64,000 bases of DNA from Nymphaea colorata (Eukaryota; Streptophyta; Magnoliopsida; Nymphaeales; Nymphaeaceae). Under the pieces are notes generated by a model that saw only the letters and a program-made list of their open reading frames with translations, was not told where the DNA came from and made no database searches. The stretch covers positions 10,426,972 through 10,490,971 of the forward strand of contig NC_045146.1 in assembly GCF_008831285.2 (NCBI RefSeq), given 5' to 3'. Both the position numbers and the translations under genes were made by a program. Positions 26,001 through 37,655 of the stretch are shown here, piece by piece. Numbering within the stretch: position 1 is the stretch's first letter; the number at the start of each line of letters is the position of its first letter.

Positions 26001-29000
26001 AATGCAACGGAAGCAACTTCAACAAATAAAGAACACAATGAATGAAAACAACTAAGAAAGAAAGAAAAGGGAATGGAAATTAGGTTTAAAACTCTCACTA
26101 ATCTCAATCAACCAACCAAAACATAAAACCAACGTGACCCTTAAATAGGGTTGCTGCCAAACAAATGGATCCCAGATCCAACAAAAAAAATTATCCCAAA
26201 CTGATAACAAAAAGGTCCAAATTTAATAATTAAAGGGAAATGAATTAACAGATCCAATCTGTTTGGATCTGAATAGCGCTGTGTCAACTTGCCACACCAC
26301 GTTTAGTTTTCTTGGAAAATATTTTTTCCTATTTTATTAAACCATATGCATGGATAGTGTATTTTGGTGGCTGGATTCACTTTGCGTAAAAATTACCTCA
26401 TAATCATAGAGTACCAATACCTGTAAAACAACTTATTTTCTGTTGTTTGGTGTTGTTTTTGTGAATATAGTTGTGATGTTTTTGGACTTTTTTTCACTCT
26501 CAATGTCATGAGGTGTGCAATTCTTTTCTGCAACCCAATACAGGCTGTGGCTGGATTAGCAGCTGATGGAAGACAGATTGTTGCTCGGGCCAAATCGGAA
26601 GCCACTAGCTATGAGAAGTACATGTTTTACTTTAGTTCTCAATTTATTAACAATAAAATCAGTTTGCTCTTCACATCTTTGAGGGCATTCTTGTGGGCAA
26701 ATGAGTTGCTGGAGAGAAATTTGTATTGCTTGCATCACTTTTAGCAAGTGCAAGCAGAATAGAGTTATTGGAAAATTCGAGACTCTCTCTTTCTCCTTCA
26801 AGTCACCCATAAGAGAAAGAAAGAACGGGAAGAAACTATTGCTAGATTTTGGTAGTCTTTTCTCCCCATTGTCTTGTCCATATTTGTTTTTTTAAAAATC
26901 ATGACCAGCATCTTGTCCCAACTGATAAAATGCTCCTTGAGAAAACTGGTTTTCGCTTCACATATTTCTCTGAGAAAAAGCTCCTACAAACTCTGATGCT
27001 TCTGCTTAATTTTAGAATAACATCCTTTGATGTGGAATATTGCAGTGTTTATGGTGAACCCATACCTGTCAAAGAACTTGCAGATCGTGTTGCAAGTTAT
27101 GTACACTTATGCACACTGTATTGGTGGCTTAGGTAGGGGAGTTTCTTCCGTAAATAATTTCTGTTGAGGAGTTAATACCTTAATTTCTTTTCTTTGTCAA
27201 ATACAGACCATTTGGTTGTGGGATCGTCCTTGGGGGATATGACAGAGATGGTCCGCAACTTTACATGGTGGAACCATCAGGAGTTTCCTATGTGAGTATG
27301 TTCTTTTTTTTCAATTAAGATATCAACCACCACATTATGAATTCAAACCAAAATAACTTTTTAGTTTTTGGTTTCTTCTTTTGTTGGTTTCTACTAATTT
27401 ATTTCTTAGTTTGACTTATAACCAAGTGTGATTGCAGAGGTATTTTGGAGCTGCAATTGGGAAAGGCCGCCAAGCTGCTAAAACGTATGTATCTTTGTTT
27501 GGTTATCTATCTATATCATTCATGTTCCTTGAGCAATGTCAGGCTCTTTCTACTTGTTTGGCTTTTTTGTCATCTGATTTGGTTCTCGAGTTGCATATTA
27601 AACTTTTATACGATGTAAGTTGGAGTTGAGTATGATATGATATTATCATATGTCTTAAATTCCTTAGTTTAATAATTTAATTACTTATTCTGTAGCTTGT
27701 ACATCCATTTATCAAAATTGACTGATATGGCTATGTTAATTGGATGGGCAGTGAAATTGAGAAGCTGAAGTTGTCTGAGATGACTTGTAGAGAAGGAGTT
27801 ATTGAGGTTGCGAAAATGTAAGTTCATTTGCATGTCCATTCCTCTTTTGAGGGATGAGTCATTATCCGTTTTGAAATTCTTAAGAGAAAATTTATCTATG
27901 TTTTCTTCTTTTTGCAGTATATACAGTGTCCATGATGAGGCAAAGGACAAAGCTTTTGAGTTAGAAATGAGTTGGGTCTGTGATGAGTCAAATCGCCAGC
28001 ATCAAAAGGTAGGAAACACCAAGTGACAAATATGAATAGGTTTATTAGAATTTAGATCTACGTTGTTGATGAACGTGCTTATACATATGTGTCTCTGAAG
28101 TTTCTAGGTTTTCCTAGTACAAAAGCAAAATCTTTAGAGAGCATTACAAGTTCAGAAATTGAAAAATCTTTCTTTGTTATGGTCAGTCTGATCTTTGGTA
28201 TAGGTTTATCAAGTGCCTTCGCATGGTCAAATTAACTCATTCCTGCTAAACACAAAATCAGGCTTGATTGACAAACGTGAGCCCTGTAGGAGAATGATGA
28301 GCATTATCACCAGTTGATTGGCTAGGACCTATAAAGTCTGTGCAATTCTGGACGAGATTGTAGGCATGATCTTAAATGTGTAGTATATTGCTTCAGGTTA
28401 TCCTTTGATGTATCTGTCATGTTCCTGGCTCCTATGTACTTCACAGTGCCTACATTAGGATTCAAAATGGTACCAATGCTGGCATGACCTAATTCTGCTG
28501 TTTGCTTGATGTAATCTGTGCTCCACCAGATTAACCATTTGTAGGTTGCATCTGACTGCCTTGGCTCATAGATCTGAGGGGTCTATGGTCTGGTTCCCAT
28601 GCACACTTCCAAGGTATAACAAATATAAATTCCAATCCTTGCTTTTCTGGGACATTTGGATGGCCATATATGATTTCTTTGGCCTGGCCTAGGCGTTTCT
28701 TGATAGGTCCCCAGCCTCAATTCTGAGAATGAGGTTGTTAAATGTGTAAGTGTCCATATTTGGTGACCATTGCATATGCCTATATAACAATATTTGTGTA
28801 GAATAGGTATAGTCTTTTGCTGCTTTCTTTACCGTCATATTGCCAATTGAATTAACTCCTGTTATGGTTTTGCTGGTTCATATGCTAATGGATAAGTTGT
28901 ATAGGCTTTGAACCAGAGTTCTGCTGGTTATGCTAGTTGGCCCTAAGAATCTAGGTAACTCAGTTAACATACAAAAAGCTTTCCTTTTTCTTCTTTCCAT

Positions 29001-29311
29001 TTAAGATCAATTGAGTACTTGCTTCGTTTATTTCTTATAGTTAAGCTGTTCTAGGGTCAGTGCTGCTCTTCTGCCAGCGTGTGATCCAACTTTGTTCTCG
29101 TATATAATTTACTGCGTCATTGACTCTGTCTTGTTCTTATGTAATTCGCTTGACTCTATATTTCCTTACATTTTCGAGGAATGAACTTTCGCTATTTTTC
29201 TGCAATGTTCTTTGCATTAAAGATTTTTCACTTCTGCAGGTTCCCGAAGATCTGCTGGAACAAGCAAAGGCAGCTGCCAAAGCTGCACAAGAAGAAATGG
29301 ATGCTGATTAA
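14492..29311 (+). CDS. PAG1: 20S proteasome subunit alpha type-3 (alpha-7, PAG1), ten exons
   Basis: Structural alpha subunit of the 20S core proteasome; alpha subunits form the outer rings and gate the channel and have no catalytic threonine. Exons: 14492-14595, 15198-15237, 15399-15482, 26544-26617, 27046-27132, 27207-27291, 27438-27484, 27752-27817, 27918-28008, 29240-29311. All nine introns are GT-AG and phases agree, giving 249 aa with no stop, the length I expect for plant PAG1. The N-terminus carries the alpha-type signature ([20 protein letters not shown], about residues 8-27). Later landmarks are [34 protein letters not shown] and the acidic end EEMDAD. The start was chosen because [11 protein letters not shown] matches the family N-terminus; an in-frame extension 54 codons upstream is leader sequence. 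Intron 3 is about 11 kb and contains an antisense Copia element. Confidence 0.97.
17054..17460 (-). repeat. 3' LTR of the Copia element (407 bp)
   Basis: Nearly identical to 21973-22366. Contains a TATA-like TATAAATA on the minus strand (17199-17206) and a strong hairpin (17231-17296) just upstream of it in U3. Confidence 0.95.
17231..17296. repeat. Perfect stem-loop inside the Copia LTR
   Basis: Inner arms 17248-17262 and 17267-17281 pair over 15 bp around a TAAT loop; outer arms 17231-17244 and 17283-17296 pair over 14 bp. The same structure is in the other LTR (about 22150-22216) with one substitution just outside the stem. In element orientation it lies upstream of the TATA box. Confidence 0.9.
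17461..17468 (-). other. Polypurine tract of the Copia element
   Basis: Minus strand reads AAGGGGGG immediately before the 3' LTR; this is the plus-strand DNA priming site of LTR retrotransposons. Confidence 0.85.
17473..21801 (-). CDS. Copia gag-pol polyprotein, intact single frame (1442 aa)
   Basis: One open frame carries all Copia domains in the canonical order gag, protease, integrase, reverse transcriptase, RNase H. The gag region has a CCHC zinc knuckle ([14 protein letters not shown], about residues 296-309). Protease active site LLDSGAS is near residue 414. Integrase zinc motif region HQRLGHPN with CNDC is near 545-575, and the catalytic core starts at VHSDVWGP (about 597). RT has the YVDD box (about 1128). 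RNase H has YTDADWGGD and STEAEYRA (about 1331). There is no frameshift between gag and pol, as usual in plant Copia. The true start may be residue 14 ([11 protein letters not shown]), since the first 13 residues look like leader. The frame overlaps nothing of the host gene, whose exons lie outside. Confidence 0.97.
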   Translation of the reverse strand: MTSLEIIVSSIALMEDSKVSIEGGSYYAPYKLDGTNYTLWAKCLEMHIKGKYLWGFIRGMSIPPTLKLTKIENGIEKQLDGVERQNAMNEYYKKLDDWEAKNSRIKEWIYGSIEPRIAQNLMYYEKASEVWEYLKGMFTQKDMARKYLLIQKAQSIKQGEKNVREFFMEISSVWNELDQLSPELGLDCKCHEIRRNEIDEFWFFQFLQGLRPEFEQIRSALLSSSSPPLIHELLTKLSGEETRMKLSKEMDKDSVLVSKQEEERALAASRPGNNIKSFRPPHFKNQIRGEYKVICHFCHEPGHIRPSCPKLNNNEGQSRNLGGNFLKGGTSYPQGGQHNRGISFPQGGHYNIRQFDQRKAANVTNEGCDLSSISTTLNQIMTALQPMIKESNSGALATTASISNTPGMFSWLLDSGASFHMTPNISSLTKFERTRKESNVVTADGTSLSVKGIGNFEKEFGKQKFFVPKVSYVPKLNLNLLSVSQISDLGFDVVFSSNKCLVQDHQTGRLIGEGFRKGDLYYMDNLCIPKEKFCHYVENVDINVWHQRLGHPNVRKLSMMNPTKNICIENFKCNDCIHGKMKSLSFGERNFFSSLPFELVHSDVWGPSPIMSKGGLSYYVIFVDDFTRYCWIYFLKYKSEVFEIFKNFHMLVQTQFNAKLKILRTDSGGEYISNEFERYLKNYGIVHQKSCPRTPQQNGLSERKHRHIIETTRTLLISKNVPKNFWAETALASVYLINRMPSKVLHNTIPFEKLFKYEPDFNRLRIFGCKCFVLNDKADKLSSKVIECAFIGYSETQKGYKCYDSIKDKIIVSRNVRFCEDESGFKNCGESQHNNDYSFLFKFLSQCDDEMHDGDDSNTGGNDSRMAKDIITYHRRNRQQEVGEEEHHETIDLQPTQSGENLRRSTRNVRQPNRFVSYETFTPSHRARINDIHSHFEPSTFNEASKYIEWKNAMLEELDALRKAQTWEIQDLPIGKKTIGCKWVYKVKTKSDGSLERYKARLVAKGYTQEYGIDYEETFAPVARMTTVRTLIALASVKNWNIYQMDVKNAFLNGDLMEEVYMEVPPGLSVPQRKVLRLKKALYDLKQAPKAWFDRFNSVISDYGFHSCLTDTALFVKYTTAGIIILLLYVDDMIITGSDKEGIKECKKLLQETFEMKDLGFLTYFLGIEVAYSTRGYFLSQTKFAAEIIAKSGITDDKVTETPEAVGSKMKIDDGVPLANLTPYRQLVGSLMYLSITRPDIAHAVHTVSQFQHAPSTVHMGAVLRIIRYIKGTINKGVFMSSSSSLNLIAYTDADWGGDPNDRHSTTGFCVFLGESLISWKCKKQQKVSLSSTEAEYRAMASTTMEIVWLRQMLLDMGIKIEEPTDLCCDNKSSIYIAKNQTFHERTKHIEMDCHYVREEFLKKTIKLPYVSSEFQLADFFTKPLCSPRFNFLLDKLSVIAP
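21961..21972 (-). other. Primer binding site of the Copia element
   Basis: Minus strand TGGTATCAGAGC, complementary to the 3' end of initiator tRNA-Met, directly next to the 5' LTR. The same type of site is found in the elements at 11574-11585 and 42390-42402. Confidence 0.9.
21973..22366 (-). repeat. 5' LTR of the Copia element (394 bp)
   Basis: See the paired LTR at 17054-17460. It lacks 12 bp and one A of an A-rich run that are present in the other copy, and carries one T/C difference. Flanked by target duplication copy ATCAG at 22367-22371. Confidence 0.95.
22551..23005. repeat. GA-rich microsatellites in PAG1 intron 3
   Basis: A G-rich/GA run lies at about 22555-22582 and an uninterrupted (AG)n run of about 35 bp at 22971-23005. 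Between them, 22881-22916 has a CACCTATGTCACAGGGGTATGGGTGCG motif (described in two parts: CACCTATGTCACAGG then GGTATGGGTGCG) that recurs at other sites in the window. Confidence 0.8.
23006..26543. other. Remaining part of PAG1 intron 3
   Basis: Intronic, AT-rich. Contains a CT run (about 23693-23716), a CA/TG-rich block (24150-24230) and a possible solo LTR near 25970-26300. No exon-like frame between exon 3 and exon 4 is needed to complete the protein. Confidence 0.6.
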
Positions 29312-31346
29312 TGGGAGTTATTTTGCTGGTGTGGTTTGAAATCTTTTTACGCGTTTTAGAAGTTACATTGAGAATCCATCCTCGGCTTCCAATTGCGTAG
29401 TGATATTTTCATGAGGGGAACAGATTGTAAGATTGATATGATTTTACAGAAACAGTTAGATCACCTGAGTTCCAATTTTATTGGATTGCTTTGCATCACC
29501 ATTTATTGGTTCGCCCAAGGAGGTTAGTTAGCAAAGTAAACAGTCTGGCTGTCAAATGGGCATTATGATTCATTCAGCTCATGGGCATTGTTTTTCAACA
29601 CAAGCTGAAGCTCTTCGTATGCCTTTTGAGGTTGAAGATGTACATCCATGTGGATCATGGCTGCACCCACGAGGATTCAGTCCTGGTTTTTCCCGTCAGA
29701 TCCATTTTTTTTTAAATAGTAACATCTGACGAAGCAGAACTTGCTTGATAGCACCTTTCAGTAGGACCTCGTGAAGGGAAGGGTTGAGGTGTGTGTGAGC
29801 GAATTCTAATCTCCCACCCGCCTGCACACCACATCCGGCTTGTAACCAAAGCCATAAAGTGGATTTTGGCAAGGTAATATTTAATTCCAGCATGGTGTTG
29901 GCCCCTTATGCAAGGGTTGGCATGTGCCCTTTCAAGATTACCTGACAAACGGCCTCAATCGACCAATTCCGCGCGGCTACATCGGCCCTTTTTAGTAAAT
30001 AAACAATCATTTTAAAGGCAATGCTAAGGAATTGGAGATGATGGTTAAGGCACGTTACCTGCTTCGCATTGTTATATATGTGTTGAACTTTTGTAGTGGT
30101 CAATATAAAGGTTCACAGCCGACAAAGTACTTCATTGTTTTTTTTAAGGTAGCAAATTTTGAAAATTAATGACTTGACTAATTTAGATAGTCTTATAGCA
30201 AATACCCCTGCTTTAAGAGGTTCATATGCTATCTTGGACACGGTTCAACAGTATTATTACTGGGCATGCGGGCTGTGCAAATTAATAAACATGAAAATAA
30301 TTTATATGAGTATTTTGGTCATTTATCTCATTACAAATATTATTGATAAGTTTAACTGACAAAAAGTTTTGATTTTTCTAATGATATTGAAAGGTTATGT
30401 GTGATTTTTTATTATATCCAAAAAAGTCAAAGTTCCTGTCGCTTTTCTCTTGCTTCTAGCTTCTATAGTTTAAGGCTTTTCTCTTGCTTCTATAGTTTAA
30501 GGCTGCTTCTAGACCTAACTGGTGAGCATGCTACCTGTCAATTAAGCATTATGCATCTACCATTTGTTCAAAGAAGTAATGCTTACAAAAATCTTATTAA
30601 GGAATGACTGCTTACCATTCCACTAGCCTGCCTGACGAGCTACACTATGCTCTTCGGAGTAAATTTTGGAGGGGGAGAGAGGTAATATAACTCAACTTAT
30701 GAAGGGATTGAATAACATAAACTTGTATGACTTTTGACATGGTTTGAACCCAAGTTTTGGTAAAGAAATTTAATTAACACATTATGCGCGTCAGAAATGC
30801 TTTAAAGTGCACAAGGAGGTTATGCCCTCTATGTGGCGCCTCTCAGGTTACGCACCACCAACCGGGCTAATGTGTGCTCATCATATGCTCAAAAATTTAC
30901 ACAGGTTTGCATACGAAATTTTGCAGGGTTGAGTAGATGCACATATGATATACAAACAATAGCCTTGGAGATCGAGGTGCATGGTTGAGAGAAGTGAGAT
31001 ATAAACAGTTTGAAGTTGCTTTTTGGAGTCATCTCCTGTGGCCTAAAGGAGAGGAGCGATTTCTTTTGTGCAGGCTAACGACTGTTCATAGATGTTTTTT
31101 TGGTTCCTTTTGGTGTTTGGAGGGTTGAGTCAACCCTTGGCTTCTGTGGATGGTATGGCTGCCTGTGATAACCTTTCCTTTCCTTTGAACAGATACTTTT
31201 GTTATAAAGAAGGTAGGAGACAAGCTGTTAGTGCGAAGTTGCTCTTTGGACGCTGGAAAGAATGCAAGATCGATACATGAGAACAGAAAATTTATTTCGT
31301 ATGGCAGACTGACGAAACATGCGTGTGAGAAGTATCGCAATGGTGG
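29312..31346. other. Convergent intergenic region between PAG1 and SIP2
   Basis: About 2 kb between two stop codons facing each other. No recognisable coding sequence; open frames of 60-80 codons on either strand are unsupported. It contains the 3' untranslated regions of both genes, although no exact AATAAA was found at a convincing distance for PAG1. Confidence 0.5.
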
Positions 31347-33112
31347 TCACTCCGTTTTTTTGGTCTTCGTGGAGAGGATTCTGCTGGAAGAGTCGACTCG
31401 GCGAGGAACAGAGACCATGAACTGAGGAGTCTTCTTAGGAGGAGAAGAGAGCAACCTGAAGGTCCAGACTGCCAACAGGGTGGCCTCCAAAGGTGCAAGC
31501 CAGTACACAAACAGCAGCTCCTTCCCGCTCTGATTTCCCAAAACCAATGCCCACCCAGTCGCCTGTCAACAACCCCCATCAGTCACACCCCAAACATTTC
31601 ACATATAAAATTCGAAATATATGCCCAGATTTTTAGCAATATAAAATTCACTAGAACAACACACGTAATGTTTGCTTTTACACGATTAATGCGCTTAAAT
31701 TAGGTGACCCTTTTCAAGCCGCCTTGAGCAATTTTGATCAACTCAAGGTAACAGCAAACGTTTGAAACAAACAACAAGCCCTTGTTTGCGTGTGTATTTT
31801 TTTCTTTTTGAAATCTAAATGTGCTTTGCCAATACGCCTTTCTTGTTCATTTTTTTTCAATTTTTTTTTTTTTGGCAGAGCATGCTCAGGGGGAGGCTGG
31901 TCCATGTCAGATTATGTTAGAAATCAAATCGATGCCGTTGGTGCAGGGAGCAAAGCCATGAATATAAGGTATGGTGGTGATACAGTTTTGAGCTTTTGAC
32001 GGAGGAACAGCGGCGATTTTAGACTTGAATTTGAAGTCTGAAAAATTCACACAACACCCTCACCATTGAATTCCTTGAAATAGGAAGCCTTGGGCACAAA
32101 CAAGCTTATATAAGAATTTCAGGAGTTCCAGATTCCCAAGTTCCAACATCTAACTAGTGATCAAAGTGCCAGTTTCGTGGTCTATCACTACTTAGGTTGG
32201 TATCCATAACCAAGTTTTCAGATATTTTTTTTTGTTGCAAGATGTACAAAAATTTCTCGCAAATGATATGCGTCATGGCAACCCCCCCAAGCTCAATTTC
32301 ATATACAGAAAAACTGATTTTCCGTCTTCTACCTATTACATAAAAGTAATGAATACTGACATACCGATCAAATGATGAAGGGCCAGGTTCTCTTCTTAAT
32401 AATAATCAGAAGAAGAAGAAGAAAGTTCAGCGAAAGCTTTTCCATTGGTGGGCACTCCGAGATTTTCTTTCAAAAGGAGCCTCCAAATGTGGGCCAGTGC
32501 TTGACTACGCAAGCCCCTTTCCCTTCTTCAACCTTATCCTCGTCCTCTTGGCCGGTAACCGACAATGGAGTAGACACCGATAAGGATGTCGAACGGGTTA
32601 CTCGGCTGTTGACCCTAACCAGTTGAATATGAATAATTTGCAGAAACCACACTCTACTTTTGAAGCAACAACAGCACCGCATACGTTGCGCTTCACGTTT
32701 AATAGGGTCTGGGTCCATTGATGATATGGATAGGACGGCCCAATTGAACTCACAACATCCAATTGGCATCTGAAGACGGACGTATACAAAAAATTTCATC
32801 CCCTCCGAACATGGATACATCTAAGATCCCGTTGGTGTTTTATAAGGTTGAGTACGATAAACATGATATGAAATTCGAAACTTCTTGTTAAGATCGATTT
32901 ATGAATGGAGTAGGTCAGCAAAAAAATCTGCCCATCGAAGTAGGCTTTCCATCGAATGAAGTTAACATTTTTAACGAAAGAGACATCGAATCAGTCGGCG
33001 TATCAAATTGTAACTCGGTTCACATCTATGAGAAGATATTTTAAACACCCAAAAAGAGATAAAACAGATTAGGTATTAAATGCGACCAGTGTAGGACTGG
33101 ATTTTCCAAACA

Positions 33113-33147
<35 letters not shown>

Positions 33148-34959
33148 CTTATTTTTTCAGGAAAAGTTTGCTGTAACAATTCGTGAGAAAAAAAAAAAAT
33201 CTTCACCTTAAATAATAGGAAAAAGAATTTCCCAATAACAAAATGCGGAAATTTTGAATTATCATAAATTGGTGTTCTACTGGAAGGAAAGGAAAGGAAG
33301 GGTGGAGGGAGAGAAGAGAAAACTTACAGAGGCGGGGTTCATGATGCCTCCCGTTAAATCGGAGCCCAGGATCTGGAGGGCTAGCTTGGACACGCTGTGG
33401 ATCCACGTCTTGAGGAAGAAATTGCGGGGATCGTATTTGGTGAGCCCCAGCGAAACGGCGACGATGGCGAAGGTGAGCGCCCCTTCCGTCAACGCCCCCC
33501 GGTTCATGTCGACCTTCAGCCGAGGCCCATACGCCACCTTAGGGAATATCAACGTTATCACCATCACCCCCACTACGGAGCCAACCACCTGCATGCCCAG
33601 GCAGTGCCCACCCCCACCCAAATTTTAGACAAACAATAACTACTAAGAAGCAATAATAAACTAAAAATTTAGGAAACAATAAACACTAGTCCGAAGTAGG
33701 ACGACTCCTCCCCAAAGATTCATATGACTCTAGCGACCCCAAAATGACAAGAAAAATTTTCATTCAACGTTCCACCTTAGTGTATAATCTTCAAAGTCAG
33801 GCTCCATATCTTGAATTTCTTAAGTAGGGACCTTAATTTTGACGACGACTGCCAAATAAGATCCTCCACGTGAAAAAATTAAACCAAGTTCAGAAACGGT
33901 TGTGAACTCAGACTTACCATTTCACTAACTTTTTTAACTAGAGGACATTGTTAAACGAAGACGCTCATCTGACTTGACTTCAATAATTTTCATGGCCACA
34001 GGATATGGTGTTTGGGGATAGGTGCCAACAGGTCCAAATGAATGAAGAGTTGAATCAGGTTCTGGTCTTCCCACCTTGTAACCCCAGCCTTCCCTCCCAT
34101 GGTACATAGGGATCTAACAGTTCTTATTAGAGGCTCTGAAGTGTCGAAGCAGCAAGTTTTCGGAGGAAAAGGGAGCAACTAACTGTGCGTTCATTTGCAT
34201 TGCAAAACAAGTTTAACTTTGTTCACCAATTAGAAATAAAATTGGAGACAACGATACTCACAAGAAAGTGCCTCAAATGCCAACATTGATTAAGAAAATC
34301 TAGAACTAATCAACCCTTTTATCATAGTAAATCTTCAACTTGGAAGAGCTAGAATCACAGCTATCCCGACTCTTTTCTTGAGAATCGAAATTAAGAACAC
34401 GAACATCGACGAATCAAAAGTTATTCAACTTCTTGATCACATAAAAACGCCTATAAAGAAACAACCACCACACATAAACTCTGAAAGGAGAAAAAAGGGG
34501 AAACGGAAACCCGACCATGAACAAACATAACCAACCTTATTTTAGTCGTCAAAACTAGAATGAATCGACCTTTTGGTTCTCCTAAGAACTAGATGAAGGG
34601 AAACCACAACCCAGACGATAGTATACTTAGAAAAGAGAAACCAAGATGCCGAGACAGAGAAAGGAATTGCTCGCCTGAGCCGGAATCCTGGCAGCTATGG
34701 TGAAGAAGAAGCCATCCCAGTCACCGGAGATCGACCTGGCCAGGACGGAGAGGGGATTGTAGGAGCCTCCTCTGCTCGCCTTCCCCAGCCAAGCGAAGAA
34801 GAAGAGGACGCAGAGATAGAGCGCCCCCTTGACGAGCTCGCCGCCGGGGTGGTGCCCCAACCCCAGAACTTGATATACGAAAAGCTTCGTGAGGGCTCCC
34901 GCCCATACCCACATGAATGAGATCGAGAGATCTGCAGATACCAACAGCAGTTTCTCCAT
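31347..34959 (-). CDS. SIP2: Small basic intrinsic protein, SIP2-type aquaporin, three exons
   Basis: Membrane channel of the plant SIP subfamily of major intrinsic proteins; SIPs in other plants are reported in the endoplasmic reticulum. Exons on the minus strand: 34675-34959, 33328-33588, 31347-31562, joining in phase to 253 aa. The first NPA-type box is NPL (GGSYNPLSVLA, residues 68-70), the hallmark of SIP2. The second is canonical NPA (DLTGGIMNPAS, residues 179-181). Hydrophobic segments surround both boxes and the C-terminal tail is basic (SPPKKTPQ...STKTKKTE). The start at 34959 (MEKLLLVSADLS) matches the family; an in-frame Met 22 codons upstream is possible but adds a basic extension absent from relatives. 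Intron 2 is GT-AG. Intron 1 appears to use a GC donor (CAG|GCGAGC). Convergent with PAG1. Confidence 0.93.
33120..33202. repeat. Poly-A runs in SIP2 intron 2
   Basis: Runs of A at about 33121-33147 and 33187-33199 on the plus strand, i.e. T-rich in the sense strand of SIP2. Low-complexity intron sequence. Confidence 0.8.
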
Positions 34960-35029
34960 CGGGAACTGAAGAAGACGGCGGGCAGGGATCGCCGTCCGCG
35001 GCCTGGAGCGCGCTAAAGGGGGCATTTCG

Positions 35030-37655
35030 GAAAAGAAGGGGAGAAAGAGAGGAGGGGCCTGCCGCCTGCGTCTATGGGACGAAGAGTGGCAGGTCGTCTT
35101 TTCATTGCTGAATGGAGTCTTCGACGAATGAGAAGGGGGCAGGAACAGCCGGACAGGACAGAATGGGTTCTTTCGTTCTCTTCAGTGGGGGGATAGTCGC
35201 TGAATGATTAAAATATCCTCGGTACTGATCATTTATTTTGTTTATTTTTCATTTAAAAAATTAATGAAATATTTGGTGTCTTCTATAAAACTATTTGAAA
35301 TTGTTTAAATTAATTTAAAAATTAAAAATACTGTAGATAAAAACATGAATTATGGGGTTTGGAAGGGTATTGGATCAGGAAACTATGGGGATAAGGGACA
35401 CGTCTCAACCCATCGGCAGTCCGGCCTCTCCGCTCAACTAGCAACGGATTCTAATGCGACTTATAATTCCGGTACTCGAATGATATTGAGGGAAAATAAC
35501 TCACAGACCCTTTTTTTTAAGTCACATTTACGTCGTTTCCTCGTTCATTGTCTTCAATTGTTTTCAGAAGAAGACAACAAAGATGTGAACTGCACCAGGC
35601 AACAATTAAACTATATTGTTCGGATGCACAAATAAGCATTGAATAAATTCATACCATTAATTTCAAATCCTTCGAGACTCTATCTATACATAACATAACA
35701 TGATCTAAGGCTCATTATTATAAGCTTTTTGGAGGTGGAGATAAACAATGTGAGTTTAGGTCACCTATGCAATATACGAATATAAATGTCAACAATACTT
35801 TCTTACCTCATAATATCCAATGCAACTGCTTCTACTTCTATAATATTTTCTTATGCTTAAATTAGAAACCATTTTCAAACCAGACATAACGAAACTATAA
35901 TTGTTGTGGTGCCCACCTCATGAACACCTAATGCACTTCCTATCACTAATCTCCTTTTAAAAAATCAGTTGTCAATGGTGACGTTGCTCCGGATTTACTT
36001 GCACCTTCCCTGGCTAGTAATGCTAGAGCCATTAGGTCAGGTGGAGTTGGTCGATTAAAAGTTGTTTGCAACGGATTGAGTCAGTGGGAGCGTTCAGACA
36101 CTGGAACAAATCAAGTTGTTAGTCAGGCATCTAGGGATGTCAACATATTTGATTTAGATCCACCAAACTGTTTATAAAAAAAATGGATATGAAAAAAAAA
36201 CATCTTCGATTATGAATTTGGATCAGATTCGGATATAAGAAAAGACATATGAATGGATCTGGATTCAGATTCAAATATATATAAATATCTTGTTGATTCA
36301 GATCAGATTTAGTTTTAAATAAGTATCAAATATCCAATGCCCTTACATTTTGAAAATTACCCAAATTAGGTTCAAAATTTGGATGTGAATGTGAAATTTG
36401 GGTGCAGATTGGATCCAAACTTCTTCTCTAGATCTTTTCTGGCTTACAGGTGAAAGACTGTTCTAACCATCTCCAACCTTGCATTCACTAGGTTAAACCT
36501 ACTAACATGCATACCTATGCAAAACAAAAATGAAAAAAAAAAAAAACTTGTTTAACTATATGTACACATGGGTTAACATTCTTTATCTCCTAGTTCTCAA
36601 ATTCCTAAAATCTGGTGGTCAAGCAAGCTTTTAAAATTCATCAAAACGATAACGTTAAAAAATTTCTAAATTCACATAAAAAATGTGACATGAAAACTAG
36701 GTACCCTAATGTAAATTAAGGAAGAAGAAGCTCACGAAGATCATTTGTGAATAAAAAAATGAAAATTTTAACGATAAAGTTCAGAAATTTGAAATTTCAG
36801 AATTCTGTTTCTGCAAGGCAGAAGCAGGGATGGATTCAAAATTCTATATCAATTCAAACATAGCTTCAAAAAGTCCGAAATCATGTGGGCTTATTTTAAA
36901 TATACTTACAAAAATCTAGACCAAAAATCAAACCTAATATCTAACCTTCTGAAATGTGTCCAGAAACGTTCTGCACTGCTACAGGCCAGAGCCAGAACTC
37001 TCTGTTTTAGCACAGGTTCAAGTGTACAGATCAAAATACAATTTTCTCAACAGATTTGTCTAAAACCAACTTTGGATTTTATATCACAGACATTGAAACA
37101 TTTCTAGAATGAAAATCATGCTTTTTAGCCACATTTAGTATTTTTAAACGAATTTTAAAAACAGACTAAATTCTGCTGAAAACCAGAGTTCAGCTGGTTG
37201 AAAATTTTGAGCTTTTCTCAATTCACATGCAACTAAAATGTAATAAAACTCATGATAAATATGCAAACTAATCTACAGTATGCTGAAAACCAAAAACAAT
37301 CTCATAGACTCACAAACCGACACATAACTCAAATCACACTTCCATTATCTCGCATGCTGCCGTCAACAAACAATAACAATATAAAAAAAAACACACCAAA
37401 TTAAAACCCAATTTTACCATGTCTTCTAGGCCTTCCTTGTCTGATTGCATTTTCCGCTGGTGCAGTCATTATAAGTATAAAGCAATTACATAAATGTAAA
37501 CCTAGAAAACCATGTGTGAGCTTATATGTACTTACTAAATTAACACCTACATGTAACTAACTTTCTAACCTAAAAACACAAACTTTAATCAAGTTTAATT
37601 TTTAGTACATAGTCTACATGGCACACTTCATTCCCTGACAACTGTGCCATTTTAT
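35030..37655. other. AT-rich intergenic DNA upstream of SIP2
   Basis: No gene recognised. A 96-codon frame at 35345-35635 has no domain I know. At 36150-36440 there is a degenerate GGAT/GATATCC-like repetitive tract, a low-complexity pattern common in plant intergenic DNA. The first about 150 bp should hold the SIP2 promoter and 5' leader; no TATA box could be chosen. Confidence 0.45.

Noticed and set aside
34960-35025. Upstream start adding 22 residues to SIP2
   Set aside because: The extension is basic and lacks family similarity; the downstream Met matches the conserved N-terminus.
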